A stretch of DNA of 64,000 nucleotides, taken from a virus. Both the position numbers and the translations under genes were made by a program. Positions 36,209-44,953 of this stretch are shown piece by piece (the first letter of the stretch is position 1; every line of letters begins with the position of its first letter). The DNA is taken from IMG/VR virus record IMGVR_UViG_3300037104_000592, positions 1 to 64,000 of that record, one strand, 5' to 3'. The notes under the pieces were generated by a model. That model saw nothing but the letters and a program-made list of their open reading frames with translations. It did no database searches and was not told the DNA's origin.

Positions 36209-36535
36209 ATGGAAAAGATGAAATTTTACGAATATGAGTGCAAGGATTGTAAAAATGGAAGTTTATTTGTAAACATTCTTTTAAACTATCCTTGTCCTAA
36301 TTGTTTTGATGGAAAAAGAACATGGTTAGATGATATAATTCCTCCATCAAAAAAGAAATATGAGTCATTAAAAAAACATTCTATAAATAAAAACATACAG
36401 GAGTTAGAGTCACGATTAAAACTAGAATGTTCAAAAATTGGAATAGAAACTACATTTGAAGCAATATTTACAAAAGATAATCATAAAACTGTATGTATAA
36501 AAGAAATTTACCCAGATATTGAGGACTTGGATTAA
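36209..36535 (+). CDS. Zinc-ribbon protein with C-CKNG...C-NCFDGK core, 108 aa
   Basis: The N-terminal CKDCKNGSLF and CPNCFDGKRTWLDDII form a four-cysteine ribbon followed by the xWLDxII helix start that recurs in other small proteins here (36539, 61764, 61950, 62170, 62358). The rest is helical and basic/acidic mixed. Tandem with a paralogue downstream. Such short DnaJ-zinc-finger-like modules may bind nucleic acid or partner proteins; function unknown. Confidence 0.65.
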   Translation: MEKMKFYEYECKDCKNGSLFVNILLNYPCPNCFDGKRTWLDDIIPPSKKKYESLKKHSINKNIQELESRLKLECSKIGIETTFEAIFTKDNHKTVCIKEIYPDIEDLD

Positions 36536-36538
36536 ATT

Positions 36539-36889
36539 ATGAATGAAGAATTTGATGAATGTAATCAATGTAAAAATGGAGTTATATATAATAATATAAA
36601 ATTGTCATATCCTTGTCATAATTGTTTTGATGGAAAAAAATCTTGGTTGGATAGTATAATTAAACCACCAAGAGAAAAATATCACCGGTTATATCTTAAA
36701 TATTTCTGGGATAATTTTTATATTTTAAGAAGTGCTATATATAGTGAATGTTCTAAAGTTGGATGTTTTGCAAAAGTTGAAATTGAACCTAGCAGATATG
36801 ATAGAGATTTGAAATTTGTAGTTGATAAATCTGTTGCTATAGAATCTGCTACAAATTATATACTAAATAAGGATAAGGTGAGATTTTGA
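36539..36889 (+). CDS. Zinc-ribbon protein, paralogue of the preceding gene, 116 aa
   Basis: Shares CNQCKNGVIYN, then CHNCFDGKKSWLDSIIKPP, with the gene just upstream, indicating tandem duplication. The C-terminal parts are only weakly alike, so the copies have diverged. Cysteine spacing is intact, so the zinc site should form. Starts 3 bp after the preceding stop. Confidence 0.65.
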   Translation: MNEEFDECNQCKNGVIYNNIKLSYPCHNCFDGKKSWLDSIIKPPREKYHRLYLKYFWDNFYILRSAIYSECSKVGCFAKVEIEPSRYDRDLKFVVDKSVAIESATNYILNKDKVRF

Positions 36890-36890
36890 A

Positions 36891-37148
36891 ATGCCATATA
36901 TAAAACCAGAACTAAGAAGAAAGTTTGATACATGTTTAACTGAACTTCAATCTAAGATTCTTGAAAAAGGTGAATTAACATATTGTTTATATAAATTATG
37001 TTCATTAGTTTTAAAAACTAAACAATATAATTATGAAAGTTTATCGTCTATTATGTCTTGTTTAGAGGACTCAAAATTAGAGTGGTATAGGAAAAAAATG
37101 GCACCATATGAAAATATGAAGATTGATGAAAATGGAGATATATATTAA
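36891..37148 (+). CDS. DUF6899-like conserved protein, 85 aa
   Basis: The pattern MPYIKPELRRKFDTCL, GELTYCLYKLC, then LEWYRKKMAPYENMKIDENGDIY is a small conserved family common in phages and some bacteria (ending in YRR..xPYExxKxxxNGDVY), which I believe is DUF6899. No biochemical role is known to me. Stop and next start overlap by 1 bp (TAATG). Confidence 0.65.
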   Translation: MPYIKPELRRKFDTCLTELQSKILEKGELTYCLYKLCSLVLKTKQYNYESLSSIMSCLEDSKLEWYRKKMAPYENMKIDENGDIY

Positions 37149-37543
37149 TGAATAAAAAATTTACTGGAATTGGAGTAGATGCTGGAATGATTATGATTTG
37201 TGATGAATCATATTATGAGCAATATAATTATACAAAAGATCCTTTATTAAGTCAAAAGTTTAAACTTAAAAATGGTAATTATAATTGTGATTGGAAGATA
37301 CCAAAGTCTTGGAATGGAAAAGTTGAAGGAAGAGGAATTTTAACTGTAAATTCAGAAAAAGTAATTATTTCTGACCCATGTTATTGTATTGGTGGAAAAA
37401 GTGATGGGTTTCAAACTGATGGTTGGGATAGATGGTTATCTGATACAGATTACGGAAATAATATTCCAATGGGTTGTTTAATTCTTGATAAGATGGGTGG
37501 AGATGGTTGTTATACTGTTCATTTAAAGTTAAAGGAGATATAA
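37148..37543 (+). CDS. Unknown protein with DPCY motif, 131 aa
   Basis: Beta-rich and Gly/Asp/Tyr-rich, with GIGVDAGMIMICDESY near the N-terminus and VIISDPCYCIGG in the middle; such V-D-A/S-G and DPCY segments occur in small phage proteins of unknown function. It overlaps the next gene by 1 bp (TAATG). It is well supported as a gene by coupling on both sides. Confidence 0.6.
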   Translation: MNKKFTGIGVDAGMIMICDESYYEQYNYTKDPLLSQKFKLKNGNYNCDWKIPKSWNGKVEGRGILTVNSEKVIISDPCYCIGGKSDGFQTDGWDRWLSDTDYGNNIPMGCLILDKMGGDGCYTVHLKLKEI

Positions 37544-38232
37544 TGTCTTTAAAAATATCAAAAGGAAATATGTATCCTTGGGTTACACACATGCATGCTC
37601 ATCTGGGTGGAGAATGTAGTCATAAATGTTCTTATTGTTATGTTGATAATCCGATTGGTGGAAGATTGGGTAAATTTCAAGGACCAATAAGATTATTAAA
37701 ACCAGAATTTGATGTAAAATATGGGTCAGAAAAAGCAATTTTTATTGAGCATTGTAATGATCTTTTTGCATCAGATATTCCTGATAATTTCATTGATAAA
37801 ATAATAAAACATACAACACATTATCCAAAAAACTTTTATGTTTTTCAAACAAAAAACCCTATAAGATACAAAGATTTTTTGGATAAATTTCCGCCGAAGT
37901 GTATAGTTGGCTGCACAATTGAAACAAATAGAGATATGAATAAAATATCTAAAGCTCCGAATCCATTTAATAGATATTTGGAAATGAAAGAATTAAGTGG
38001 AAAAATTCAAACATTTATAACTTGTGAACCAATTTTAGATTTTGATATAGAAGTTTTAGCAAACTGGATTGTAAATATTAAACCAGTTTTTGTAAATATT
38101 GGCGCCGATTCAAAAAATCATAATCTTGAAGAACCATCAATTGAAAAGGTTATGGAATTAGGAAAAATGATTTCAGATGCTGGAATTGAAGTAAAGGAAA
38201 AAAGAAATCTCGATAGATTGAGAGGTAAATAA
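37543..38232 (+). CDS. Radical SAM-like DUF5131 protein
   Basis: The ATG at 37543 follows AAAGGAGATATA. The first 45 residues, YPWVTHMHAHLGGECSHKCSYCYVD, are the hallmark of DUF5131/phage Gp37-Gp68-type proteins, with the CxxxCxYC radical SAM cluster (CSHKCSYCY). Later segments AIFIEHCNDLFA, NFYVFQTKNP and FITCEPILDFD fit the same family. These are predicted SAM-radical enzymes of unknown substrate, widespread in phages. It is directly coupled to queD, so a role in a modified-nucleotide pathway is possible but unproven. Confidence 0.82.
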   Translation: MSLKISKGNMYPWVTHMHAHLGGECSHKCSYCYVDNPIGGRLGKFQGPIRLLKPEFDVKYGSEKAIFIEHCNDLFASDIPDNFIDKIIKHTTHYPKNFYVFQTKNPIRYKDFLDKFPPKCIVGCTIETNRDMNKISKAPNPFNRYLEMKELSGKIQTFITCEPILDFDIEVLANWIVNIKPVFVNIGADSKNHNLEEPSIEKVMELGKMISDAGIEVKEKRNLDRLRGK

Positions 38233-38660
38233 TGTTTACGGTAACTAAAAGCTTTAAAATTCCTATTGGACATCGTCTTAGTTTGCATAAAGGACTTTGC
38301 AATTCAATTCATGGGCATAATTTAAAAATTGATATTGAAATTGTAAGACAAGAATTAAATGAAAATTTTATGGTTATAGATTTTTATGATCTTAAGAAAA
38401 TATCTAATGAAATTATAGATAAATGGGATCATGCTTTATTATTAAATGATACAGATAGGCGTTTTATTGATAATTCAAAGAAGTTAATTAATCCTGAAAA
38501 AGTTTTCTGTCTTTATTTGGGAGATCCAACTTCTGAGAATATGTGTTTTGTATTATATAATTTATTATTTCAAAAATTTAAAGAATTTGATCCTTGGTTG
38601 AGATTAAAATCAGTAACTATATGGGAATCAGATGAATCAAAAGCAAAGTATGAAGGATAA
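38232..38660 (+). CDS. queD: 6-carboxytetrahydropterin synthase (QueD)
   Basis: A 142-residue QueD/PTPS homologue. Zinc ligands come from GHRLS and the SIHGHN segment. The catalytic cysteine is in GLCNSIHGH, with VIDFYDLKK, WDHALLLN, DPTSENM and TIWESDESKAKY completing the family pattern. It converts dihydroneopterin triphosphate to 6-carboxytetrahydropterin in preQ0/queuosine biosynthesis. The start of folE2, the first step of that pathway, lies at the end of the window. QueE and QueC are not identified here. The product may feed host tRNA modification or 7-deazaguanine in phage DNA. Confidence 0.9.
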   Translation: MFTVTKSFKIPIGHRLSLHKGLCNSIHGHNLKIDIEIVRQELNENFMVIDFYDLKKISNEIIDKWDHALLLNDTDRRFIDNSKKLINPEKVFCLYLGDPTSENMCFVLYNLLFQKFKEFDPWLRLKSVTIWESDESKAKYEG

Positions 38661-38674
38661 AAAAAGGATAAATA

Positions 38675-40102
38675 ATGTCTCAAGATAAAATAATAAGAAA
38701 CTCAGGAATTGTTATACCAAAATCAGTTGTTGGTGCAGATCAGATAACTTACATAAAAGATTTTCTGACTAGAATAGTTCCTTCATATCAAAACTCTCCA
38801 CCAGTAAGATTGAAATTTTATTTGGAAAACGATGAAGCTATTAAAGTTCCTAGATATTTTCCAATACAACATTTTACAGATTCAGAAGTTATTGATATTA
38901 GAAAAGAAGGACAGGATATAGATATAAAACATAATATTGTATTAAGAGATGATTTACAGAAAAATGTTGTAAACTATATGTTAAATAATACTAATGGAAT
39001 TGTTCGTGCTGCACCGGGTTCTGGGAAGACGATTATTGGGGTTTTTGTTGTTTCTGAGTTACGAAAAAAAACAATAATATTAACTCACCGTGATAATTTA
39101 GTGAATCAATGGATTGGACCAGGAACTAAAGAAAAAACTCAAGGATTTCTTGGATTTACAAATATTTCTTCTGATGAAATAGTTAGATTAACTTCATCTA
39201 ACTTTAATGAATGTTTGAAAAAATCAATTATAGTATCTACAACACAAACTATTTTATCTTTACTAAAGAGAAATAGAGATGAATTTCTTTACGAATTAGC
39301 AAATAGTGGTATTGGAATATTAATTTCGGATGAAGCGCATGTTGTAACAGGAGCTCCAACATTTTCTGAATGTTCGTTACATATCCCTGCATATAGAACT
39401 TATGGACTCAGTGCAACGCCATCACGACATGATGGAACGGAAGATGTAATGGAATATCATCTTGGTCCAATTTATTCACCAGAGGGTGCTGCATCGGTTA
39501 TGAATGGTCGTGTTGTAGTTGTTCTATTTGATTCTGGTCTTCTTCCAAAAAGCACAGCGTATATTTATTGGGGTGGAATGTTTCAGAGATCAAGGTATTT
39601 ATCTATTCTTAAAAAATCAAAAATATTTATGAACATTTGTGAAACACTACTAAATAAATTTTATAAAGAAGGTCGAGATATTTTATTTGTTGGGGAAAGA
39701 ATAAAATTATTAGAAGAACTTTTTAAAAGAATTAAATCTAATGATAAAGGATTATTTATTGGAAGTGCTAAATTAGATATGATTGAAAATAAAGTTACTT
39801 TTTCAACTCCTAATAAATGTCGAGATGGTATCGACCTCGTGAGTAAGAATTTAGTTATAATGTCAAGTCCTATAGGTAATGTTGAACAAATGACAGGTAG
39901 AGTTTTAAGAATACAAGAAGGAAAACTTGAACCTATAATAATTGATATGGTTGATATAAATATTCATGAAATCAGTGGAACTTTAAATAAAAGATTGGAT
40001 TTTTATAAAACAAAAAACTGGGATATTAAATATATCTTAGTATCAAGTGATGGAAACAAGAGAGAAATATCTAGTGACGAACTAGAAACAATTTTAAAAT
40101 AA
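38675..40102 (+). CDS. SF2 DEAH-box helicase (UvsW-like)
   Basis: A 475-residue superfamily 2 helicase. Motif I is APGSGKT (about residues 112-118), motif Ia TIILTHRDNLVNQW, motif II SDEAH, motif III GLSATPSR and motif VI QMTGRVLRIQ. The N-terminal 80 residues are a separate domain, as in T4 UvsW. UvsW-type enzymes unwind branched DNA and R-loops and help switch from origin- to recombination-dependent replication, which fits the RecA-like and gp46/47-like genes here. ComF/RadD-like alternatives share the same motifs. Confidence 0.9.
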   Translation: MSQDKIIRNSGIVIPKSVVGADQITYIKDFLTRIVPSYQNSPPVRLKFYLENDEAIKVPRYFPIQHFTDSEVIDIRKEGQDIDIKHNIVLRDDLQKNVVNYMLNNTNGIVRAAPGSGKTIIGVFVVSELRKKTIILTHRDNLVNQWIGPGTKEKTQGFLGFTNISSDEIVRLTSSNFNECLKKSIIVSTTQTILSLLKRNRDEFLYELANSGIGILISDEAHVVTGAPTFSECSLHIPAYRTYGLSATPSRHDGTEDVMEYHLGPIYSPEGAASVMNGRVVVVLFDSGLLPKSTAYIYWGGMFQRSRYLSILKKSKIFMNICETLLNKFYKEGRDILFVGERIKLLEELFKRIKSNDKGLFIGSAKLDMIENKVTFSTPNKCRDGIDLVSKNLVIMSSPIGNVEQMTGRVLRIQEGKLEPIIIDMVDINIHEISGTLNKRLDFYKTKNWDIKYILVSSDGNKREISSDELETILK

Positions 40103-40160
40103 TCTAGAACAAACAAATATATACATATATTTAAATAAATATATTTAGGAGGACTAGATT

Positions 40161-40298
40161 ATGCAGATTTTTACGAATAATATTGATGCGGATGTTTATG
40201 ACCAGATTAAAATTTTAGCAATCAAAAGAAAGAAGAAAATATCTGAAATTATATCAGAAGCGCTTGTTGATATTTTGAGGAAATACGAAAATGAGTGA
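40161..40298 (+). CDS. Ribbon-helix-helix DNA-binding protein, 45 aa
   Basis: Preceded by TTTAGGAGGACTAGATT, a near-perfect ribosome binding site. The product has the Arc/CopG layout: a short N-terminal strand (QIFTNNID), helix A (DVYDQIKILAIKRK) and helix B (SEIISEALVDILRKY), with KKKIS at the turn. It would dimerise and bind an operator, perhaps controlling its own or neighbouring genes. The upstream 58-bp gap holds an AGAACAAAC string and an AT-rich palindromic stretch (ATATATACATATATTTAAATAAATATAT) that could be its operator. It overlaps the next start by 8 bp. Confidence 0.75.
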   Translation: MQIFTNNIDADVYDQIKILAIKRKKKISEIISEALVDILRKYENE

Positions 40299-41109
40299 AT
40301 ATAATCTTTGTAGTTATGGTTGTGGAAACATAGCAACATTTCAATTTAAAAATGGTAAATGGTGCTGTTGTAAAAATTTTAATTCTTGTCCTAATCAAAT
40401 TATAAAAACTAAAGAAAAAACATACGAGAAAATATATGGTATTGAAAAAGCTGCTGAATTAATAAACTTAAGACGAAAAGCATTTGAAGGGGATAAAAAT
40501 CCATCTAAAAAACTAGAAGCAAGAATAAAAATGTCAAAAAAATTAAAAGGAAAAAAATGTTGGTGTAAGGGACTAACAAAAGAAACTAATTTATCTTTAA
40601 AAGCATCTAGCGAAAAAATGAAAAAAACTCCAAAAACAAAAGAACATAATCAAAAAAATTCAATTTCTCATAAAGGAAAAACTCCTTGGAATAAAGGGTT
40701 AACAAAAGAAACAAATTTATCTTTAAAATTAATGAGTGAAAAATTGAAAGGAAGGAAAAGACCAGATGCATCATTGTATATGATAAATGGCGGATCTTGT
40801 CATGCATCATCTTTTATTAAAAACCCATCCAAACCTCAAGTTTCTTTATATAATTTAACTAAAGAGATTTTTCCTGAAGCTATTTTGAATTATCCTGTTG
40901 AAGAAGTAAATAAAAATTTAGATATAGCAATTCCTTCTTTAATGATTGCAATTGAATATGATGGGTCATATTGGCACAAAAATAAAGAGGATGATGATAA
41001 AAGACAAAAACTTCTAGAAAGTTTTGGTTGGAAATTTATAAGATATAGAGATCGTATCCCATCGTCAGATGGTTTATTAAAGGATATTCAAATAATAAGA
41101 GGTGAATAA
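40291..41109 (+). CDS. Homing endonuclease, Vsr-like/EDxHD-type with N-terminal zinc finger
   Basis: The N-terminal YNLCSYGCGNIATFQF...CCCKNFNSC module matches those at 12614 and 24732. The centre has two near-identical basic repeats (WCKGLTKETNLSLKASSEKMK and WNKGLTKETNLSLKLMSEKLK), probably DNA-binding. The C-terminus (NPSKPQVSLYNLTKEIFP, LDIAIPSLMIAIEYDGSYWH and SFGWKFIRYRD) is the Vsr/DUF559-like nuclease with the same IEYDG active-site block as the protein at 12614. It is a paralogue of that element. It separates the RHH gene from the DFITNSSSTSF gene. Confidence 0.85.
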   Translation: MSEYNLCSYGCGNIATFQFKNGKWCCCKNFNSCPNQIIKTKEKTYEKIYGIEKAAELINLRRKAFEGDKNPSKKLEARIKMSKKLKGKKCWCKGLTKETNLSLKASSEKMKKTPKTKEHNQKNSISHKGKTPWNKGLTKETNLSLKLMSEKLKGRKRPDASLYMINGGSCHASSFIKNPSKPQVSLYNLTKEIFPEAILNYPVEEVNKNLDIAIPSLMIAIEYDGSYWHKNKEDDDKRQKLLESFGWKFIRYRDRIPSSDGLLKDIQIIRGE

Positions 41110-41453
41110 TGAAATTTAAGAGAGATTTTATAACAAATAGTTCATCAACTTCTTTTGTATTAGCAGGATTTAATATTTCAGAAGAAGGTCATAGTTATGA
41201 AGAAGTAGAACGAAAAATACATGAGTTTGAAAAACATAGAGAAAAATCATATTATTATGGATTTGGACTTGAAGGTGGTGCTGATACCAATGATAATCTA
41301 ATTATAGGTAGAATTCTTATTGATATTGATACTTATCAAGAATATGAAGAAATAGATTTTAATACTGATATTAGTGATGTTATTGAACTTGCGAAAGAGT
41401 TTGGAGTCAATAAAAAAGATATTAAGTTTATTGTTTCTACTAGACAATCGTAA
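41109..41453 (+). CDS. DFITNSSSTSF-motif protein, copy 1
   Basis: A 114-residue protein beginning MKFKRDFITNSSSTSFVL. The same N-terminal block occurs at 44954 and 45304, followed each time by unrelated sequence. The rest is acidic and alpha/beta. I have seen KxR/K-x-F(I/V)(S/T)NSSS(S/T)SF at the N-terminus of many hypothetical phage and bacterial proteins, always at the very start, which suggests a recognition, processing or localisation signal. Function unknown. TAATG overlap with the preceding gene. Confidence 0.7.
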   Translation: MKFKRDFITNSSSTSFVLAGFNISEEGHSYEEVERKIHEFEKHREKSYYYGFGLEGGADTNDNLIIGRILIDIDTYQEYEEIDFNTDISDVIELAKEFGVNKKDIKFIVSTRQS

Positions 41454-41468
41454 TTAAAGGAATGAAAA

Positions 41469-42494
41469 ATGAAATTTTTATTTTCAGCTGACTTACATTT
41501 ATCAGGTTATCTTCAAGATAAAGTCGTCAAAGAGTCTAATCTTCCTGAGAGATTAGACTCAATTAAAAATATAATGTATCAGATGTCCGACTATTGTAGG
41601 ACTAATGATATAGATAAAATAATTTTAGGTGGAGATTTATTACATAACAAGTCAGTAATTTATACTGATGCTCAAAGTGTATTACTTAATTATTTTCGTA
41701 ATAATAAAGATTTATATTTTTATGTAATAGATGGTAATCATGATTTGGGAAGTCGTGGTGAAAATCCAAATTCTGCTCTTGAATCTTTAGATTCTGAATC
41801 AAATGTTTATAGATTTAAACAATCTGGGTATCTTGAGAATAATAAAGAAATCTTTATTGTTCCTTATAGCACTAAAATGACTACAGAAATTAAAGAGAAT
41901 AGTTGTAAATATTTAATATCTCATTTCGGATTAAATGAAGCGTTTCTAAATTCTGGAATAAGTCTTGTGTCTGATTTAGGAATAAAAGATTTAAAAAATA
42001 AATATAAATTTGTGTTACTTGGACACTATCATTCTCCGCAAGAAGTTCCATCAGAAGAAATTGATATTTATTATGTGGGTTCTCCGATCCAGCGAGATTG
42101 GGGAGAAAAGAATGAAATCAAGAGGTTCCTGGTAGTTAATACAGAAAAAGATCAAATCGTAAGTATTCCTACAACTGGATATAAGAAGTATATAGAATTA
42201 CAATTAACTAAGGAAAATAAAGATGAAATTGTAAATCAAGCAAATGAATATAAAGCAAATGGGCATGATGTTAAACTTATCAAAAAAGAAATATTTGATA
42301 CAGATGATATTTCACAAGATTTAAGGATTGTTGAAAAAATTGAAAAAGATATTACAAATCGTGGAATTGATTCATCTATGTCTATGGAAGAAAAGATCTT
42401 AAAATATCTTGAGATTAAAAATATTCCTAAAGATAAAATTGATAGATATAAAAAAATTGGAATTGAAATAGTATCATCTATTTCAGGAGGATAA
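41469..42494 (+). CDS. SbcD/Mre11-like nuclease subunit (T4 gp47-like)
   Basis: The 341-residue calcineurin-type phosphoesterase shows SADLHL (motif I), ILGGDLLHNK (motif II), DGNHD (motif III) and LLGHYHSPQ (motif V), the manganese ligands of Mre11/SbcD/gp47. With the ATPase at 42756 it would form the complex that resects DNA ends for recombination-dependent replication. One small gene lies between the two subunits. RBS AAAGGAATGAAAA. Confidence 0.92.
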   Translation: MKFLFSADLHLSGYLQDKVVKESNLPERLDSIKNIMYQMSDYCRTNDIDKIILGGDLLHNKSVIYTDAQSVLLNYFRNNKDLYFYVIDGNHDLGSRGENPNSALESLDSESNVYRFKQSGYLENNKEIFIVPYSTKMTTEIKENSCKYLISHFGLNEAFLNSGISLVSDLGIKDLKNKYKFVLLGHYHSPQEVPSEEIDIYYVGSPIQRDWGEKNEIKRFLVVNTEKDQIVSIPTTGYKKYIELQLTKENKDEIVNQANEYKANGHDVKLIKKEIFDTDDISQDLRIVEKIEKDITNRGIDSSMSMEEKILKYLEIKNIPKDKIDRYKKIGIEIVSSISGG

Positions 42495-42495
42495 A

Positions 42496-42759
42496 ATGGA
42501 CGAGAATGAAAGAAATCCTATTAATGTAAATGTTCTTTTTACTGATATACTTACTCTCTTATTAAATTTAGATAATGGTGTAAATTTATCAATTTGTAAA
42601 AATATAGTTTCATGTGTTATGCATAATTTAACACCAGAAGATTTCAGTGAAGAAGTAAAATTACATTTTTATGGAACTGCATATGGGGGTGATCTTAAAG
42701 TAGATTATCCAAAAGAATATGATAAATTATGTAAATTATTTGGGTGTCTTGCACTATGA
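42496..42759 (+). CDS. Unknown small protein between gp47- and gp46-like genes, 87 aa
   Basis: Starts 1 bp after the nuclease gene following a CAGGAGGAT site and overlaps the ATPase gene by ATGA. Acidic, helical N-terminus, with two cysteines (NICKNIVSC). Its placement inside the gp47-gp46 operon suggests an accessory to the complex, but no motif supports a specific role. Confidence 0.62.
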   Translation: MDENERNPINVNVLFTDILTLLLNLDNGVNLSICKNIVSCVMHNLTPEDFSEEVKLHFYGTAYGGDLKVDYPKEYDKLCKLFGCLAL

Positions 42760-44945
42760 GAACTGTAAACTTCAGAAAAGTAGTGATGGAAAATTTCTGT
42801 TGCTATAAGAATAGATTAGAATATGAGTTTAAGAATGATACAATAGTTTTAGTAACAGGTCCTAATGGTGTTGGAAAATCTACAATCTTTTCTGCTGTTC
42901 CTTATACTTTATATGGCGTTAGTCCTACAGGACTCAAGGGTGAAGATGTCGTAAATAATGAAGTAGGAAAAAATTGTTATACAGCATTAGAGTTTGATAT
43001 TGATGAAGATAAATATCTTTGCGAAAGATATGTTAAAAACTCTAAATTAGGAAATACAGCAACTTTAAAAAAGAATACTGTTTTAATTAAAAAAGGTCAT
43101 ACAGAAGTTATTGCAGAAATTGAAAGAATTTTAATCCCCCAGAAACTATTCTTAAATACTCTTCTATTTGGTCAGAAAGTTAAAACATTCTTTACAGATC
43201 TTAATGACACAGATCAAAAAGATATTTTTAGAAAAGTTCTCCAACTTGATGATTATATTCTTTATTATGATGAATCTTCTGATAAATTGAAATCATTCAA
43301 AAAAGAATTAGATAAAACTAAAGCTGAGATTAATTTAACAGTTGGTTTAATTGAAGGAGTCAAAAATCAAATATCTCAACTAAAAGAATCTCAAACTAGA
43401 TTTAAAGTATCTAAAAATACTGAAATAAAAAAATTAAAAGATGAAAAATTAGAAATAGAATCTCAAATAGATGAAAACAATAAAATTCTGCTAGAGTTTG
43501 GAGATGAAGATTTAAACTCTAAATCTAAAGAGTTAAATGAAAACTATTTTCTATTAAAAAATTCAATTGATATTATAAATAATGATCTTAAAAATTCTTT
43601 AAGTCAAGCATTATCTAAAAAAAATGAAAAAGAAAATGAAATCAAAAATGAATATTCTTTAAGAAATTCTGAATTAACTTCAATAAAAGATTCTAATATT
43701 CACAAAGAATTTTCTGATTGTCAAGAAAAATTAAAAGATATAAAAATAGAGTTATCAAAAATAGAAACTAGTCTTGATAATGTAAGAGAAGATCATAGAT
43801 TAAAAACAATAGATTATGGGATGACTCTTGAAAAAATAAAAAAACTTCAAGATAATTTAAATTCTGACTTAGTAATATGTCCATTATGTAAACAAGAAAT
43901 AGGAAAAGAAAATATTTCTCATTTACAAAAAGAATTAGAAGCAACCGAGCAATCTGCAACTTTTGTAAAAAATGCAATTGATAAATTGAAAGAAAAAGGT
44001 ATTGAGTTAAGAGATAAAATAACTATAATGAAGGAAGAAGTAAACGAGATTTCAAATACAAGTTCTTCAAAAACTAAAGAAATAGAAAAAGAATTCACAA
44101 TCAATAGTAAAGAGAATAAAGATAAATATCTAGCAGTATTATCTAAAATAGATACAATATATAAAAATATGGTTTCTTCTATTGATGAAGAAGCAAAAAA
44201 TAAATCAAAAGAAGTTAAAGATAAAATATCTAAAGTCGAATCTGAAAGAGATAATATTTTAAAAAAGATAACCGAAAAACAATTTTTTATAGAAGTTATC
44301 ATATCCTTAAAGAACCAAGTTATTTATACAGAAAATTTGATAAAAAGTAAATCATCTGAAAAATTTGATGATTCTGTTTTGAAGAAATCAGAAGAAAAGT
44401 ATATTGAGTTACAAGATAATTTATTTGATTTAGAAGGAGATGAAAGTGATCAAGAAGATCTAATTGAAATATATGATTTTTGGAAAACTGGATATTCAAT
44501 GTCTGGTATTCCTTCAATGCTTATAGATGAAGCAATTCCATTTATGAACGAAAAAATTGGATTTTATTTAGATCAAATTGGTGGAAGATATATTGTCTCA
44601 TTTGATACTCTAAATCAAAATAAAAGTGGAGATTTTAAAGATAAAATTTCTGTAAATGTTTATGATACAGTTACAAAAGCAAATACAAGAAAACAGTTCT
44701 CGGGTGGTCAAACCAGAATTGTTGATATCGCAACCATTTTAACTTTAAGAGATTTACAAAGTAATATTCAAGATATGAGAACTAATATTATTATTCTTGA
44801 TGAAATATTTGACTCTTTAGATTCAAAAAATATTGAATATGTATCAACTGTTTTAAGAAAAATGACGAAAGGAAATTCAATAAATATCATTAGTCATACT
44901 CAAATTGATCAATTAGATGTTGATGATACATTGAGATTTCTATAG
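42756..44945 (+). CDS. SbcC/Rad50-like ATPase (T4 gp46-like)
   Basis: The ATG at 42756, overlapping the preceding stop, gives MRTVNFRKVVMENFCCYKN, like gp46. Walker A is GPNGVGKS (about residues 36-43). Long coiled-coil arms flank a zinc-hook CPLCKQEI (near residue 375), and the C-terminus has a signature FSGGQTRIVDIA, Walker B IIILDEIFDSLD and a His loop (SHT). At 729 residues it is longer than T4 gp46 (about 560), mainly in the arms. It partners the SbcD-like nuclease at 41469. Confidence 0.93.
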   Translation: MRTVNFRKVVMENFCCYKNRLEYEFKNDTIVLVTGPNGVGKSTIFSAVPYTLYGVSPTGLKGEDVVNNEVGKNCYTALEFDIDEDKYLCERYVKNSKLGNTATLKKNTVLIKKGHTEVIAEIERILIPQKLFLNTLLFGQKVKTFFTDLNDTDQKDIFRKVLQLDDYILYYDESSDKLKSFKKELDKTKAEINLTVGLIEGVKNQISQLKESQTRFKVSKNTEIKKLKDEKLEIESQIDENNKILLEFGDEDLNSKSKELNENYFLLKNSIDIINNDLKNSLSQALSKKNEKENEIKNEYSLRNSELTSIKDSNIHKEFSDCQEKLKDIKIELSKIETSLDNVREDHRLKTIDYGMTLEKIKKLQDNLNSDLVICPLCKQEIGKENISHLQKELEATEQSATFVKNAIDKLKEKGIELRDKITIMKEEVNEISNTSSSKTKEIEKEFTINSKENKDKYLAVLSKIDTIYKNMVSSIDEEAKNKSKEVKDKISKVESERDNILKKITEKQFFIEVIISLKNQVIYTENLIKSKSSEKFDDSVLKKSEEKYIELQDNLFDLEGDESDQEDLIEIYDFWKTGYSMSGIPSMLIDEAIPFMNEKIGFYLDQIGGRYIVSFDTLNQNKSGDFKDKISVNVYDTVTKANTRKQFSGGQTRIVDIATILTLRDLQSNIQDMRTNIIILDEIFDSLDSKNIEYVSTVLRKMTKGNSINIISHTQIDQLDVDDTLRFL

Positions 44946-44953
44946 GTGACATA

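Noticed and set aside
44320-44517. Minus-strand open frames inside the gp46-like gene and elsewhere
   Set aside because: They lie wholly within strong + strand genes, lack ribosome binding sites and show no recognisable protein; typical shadows in AT-rich coding DNA.
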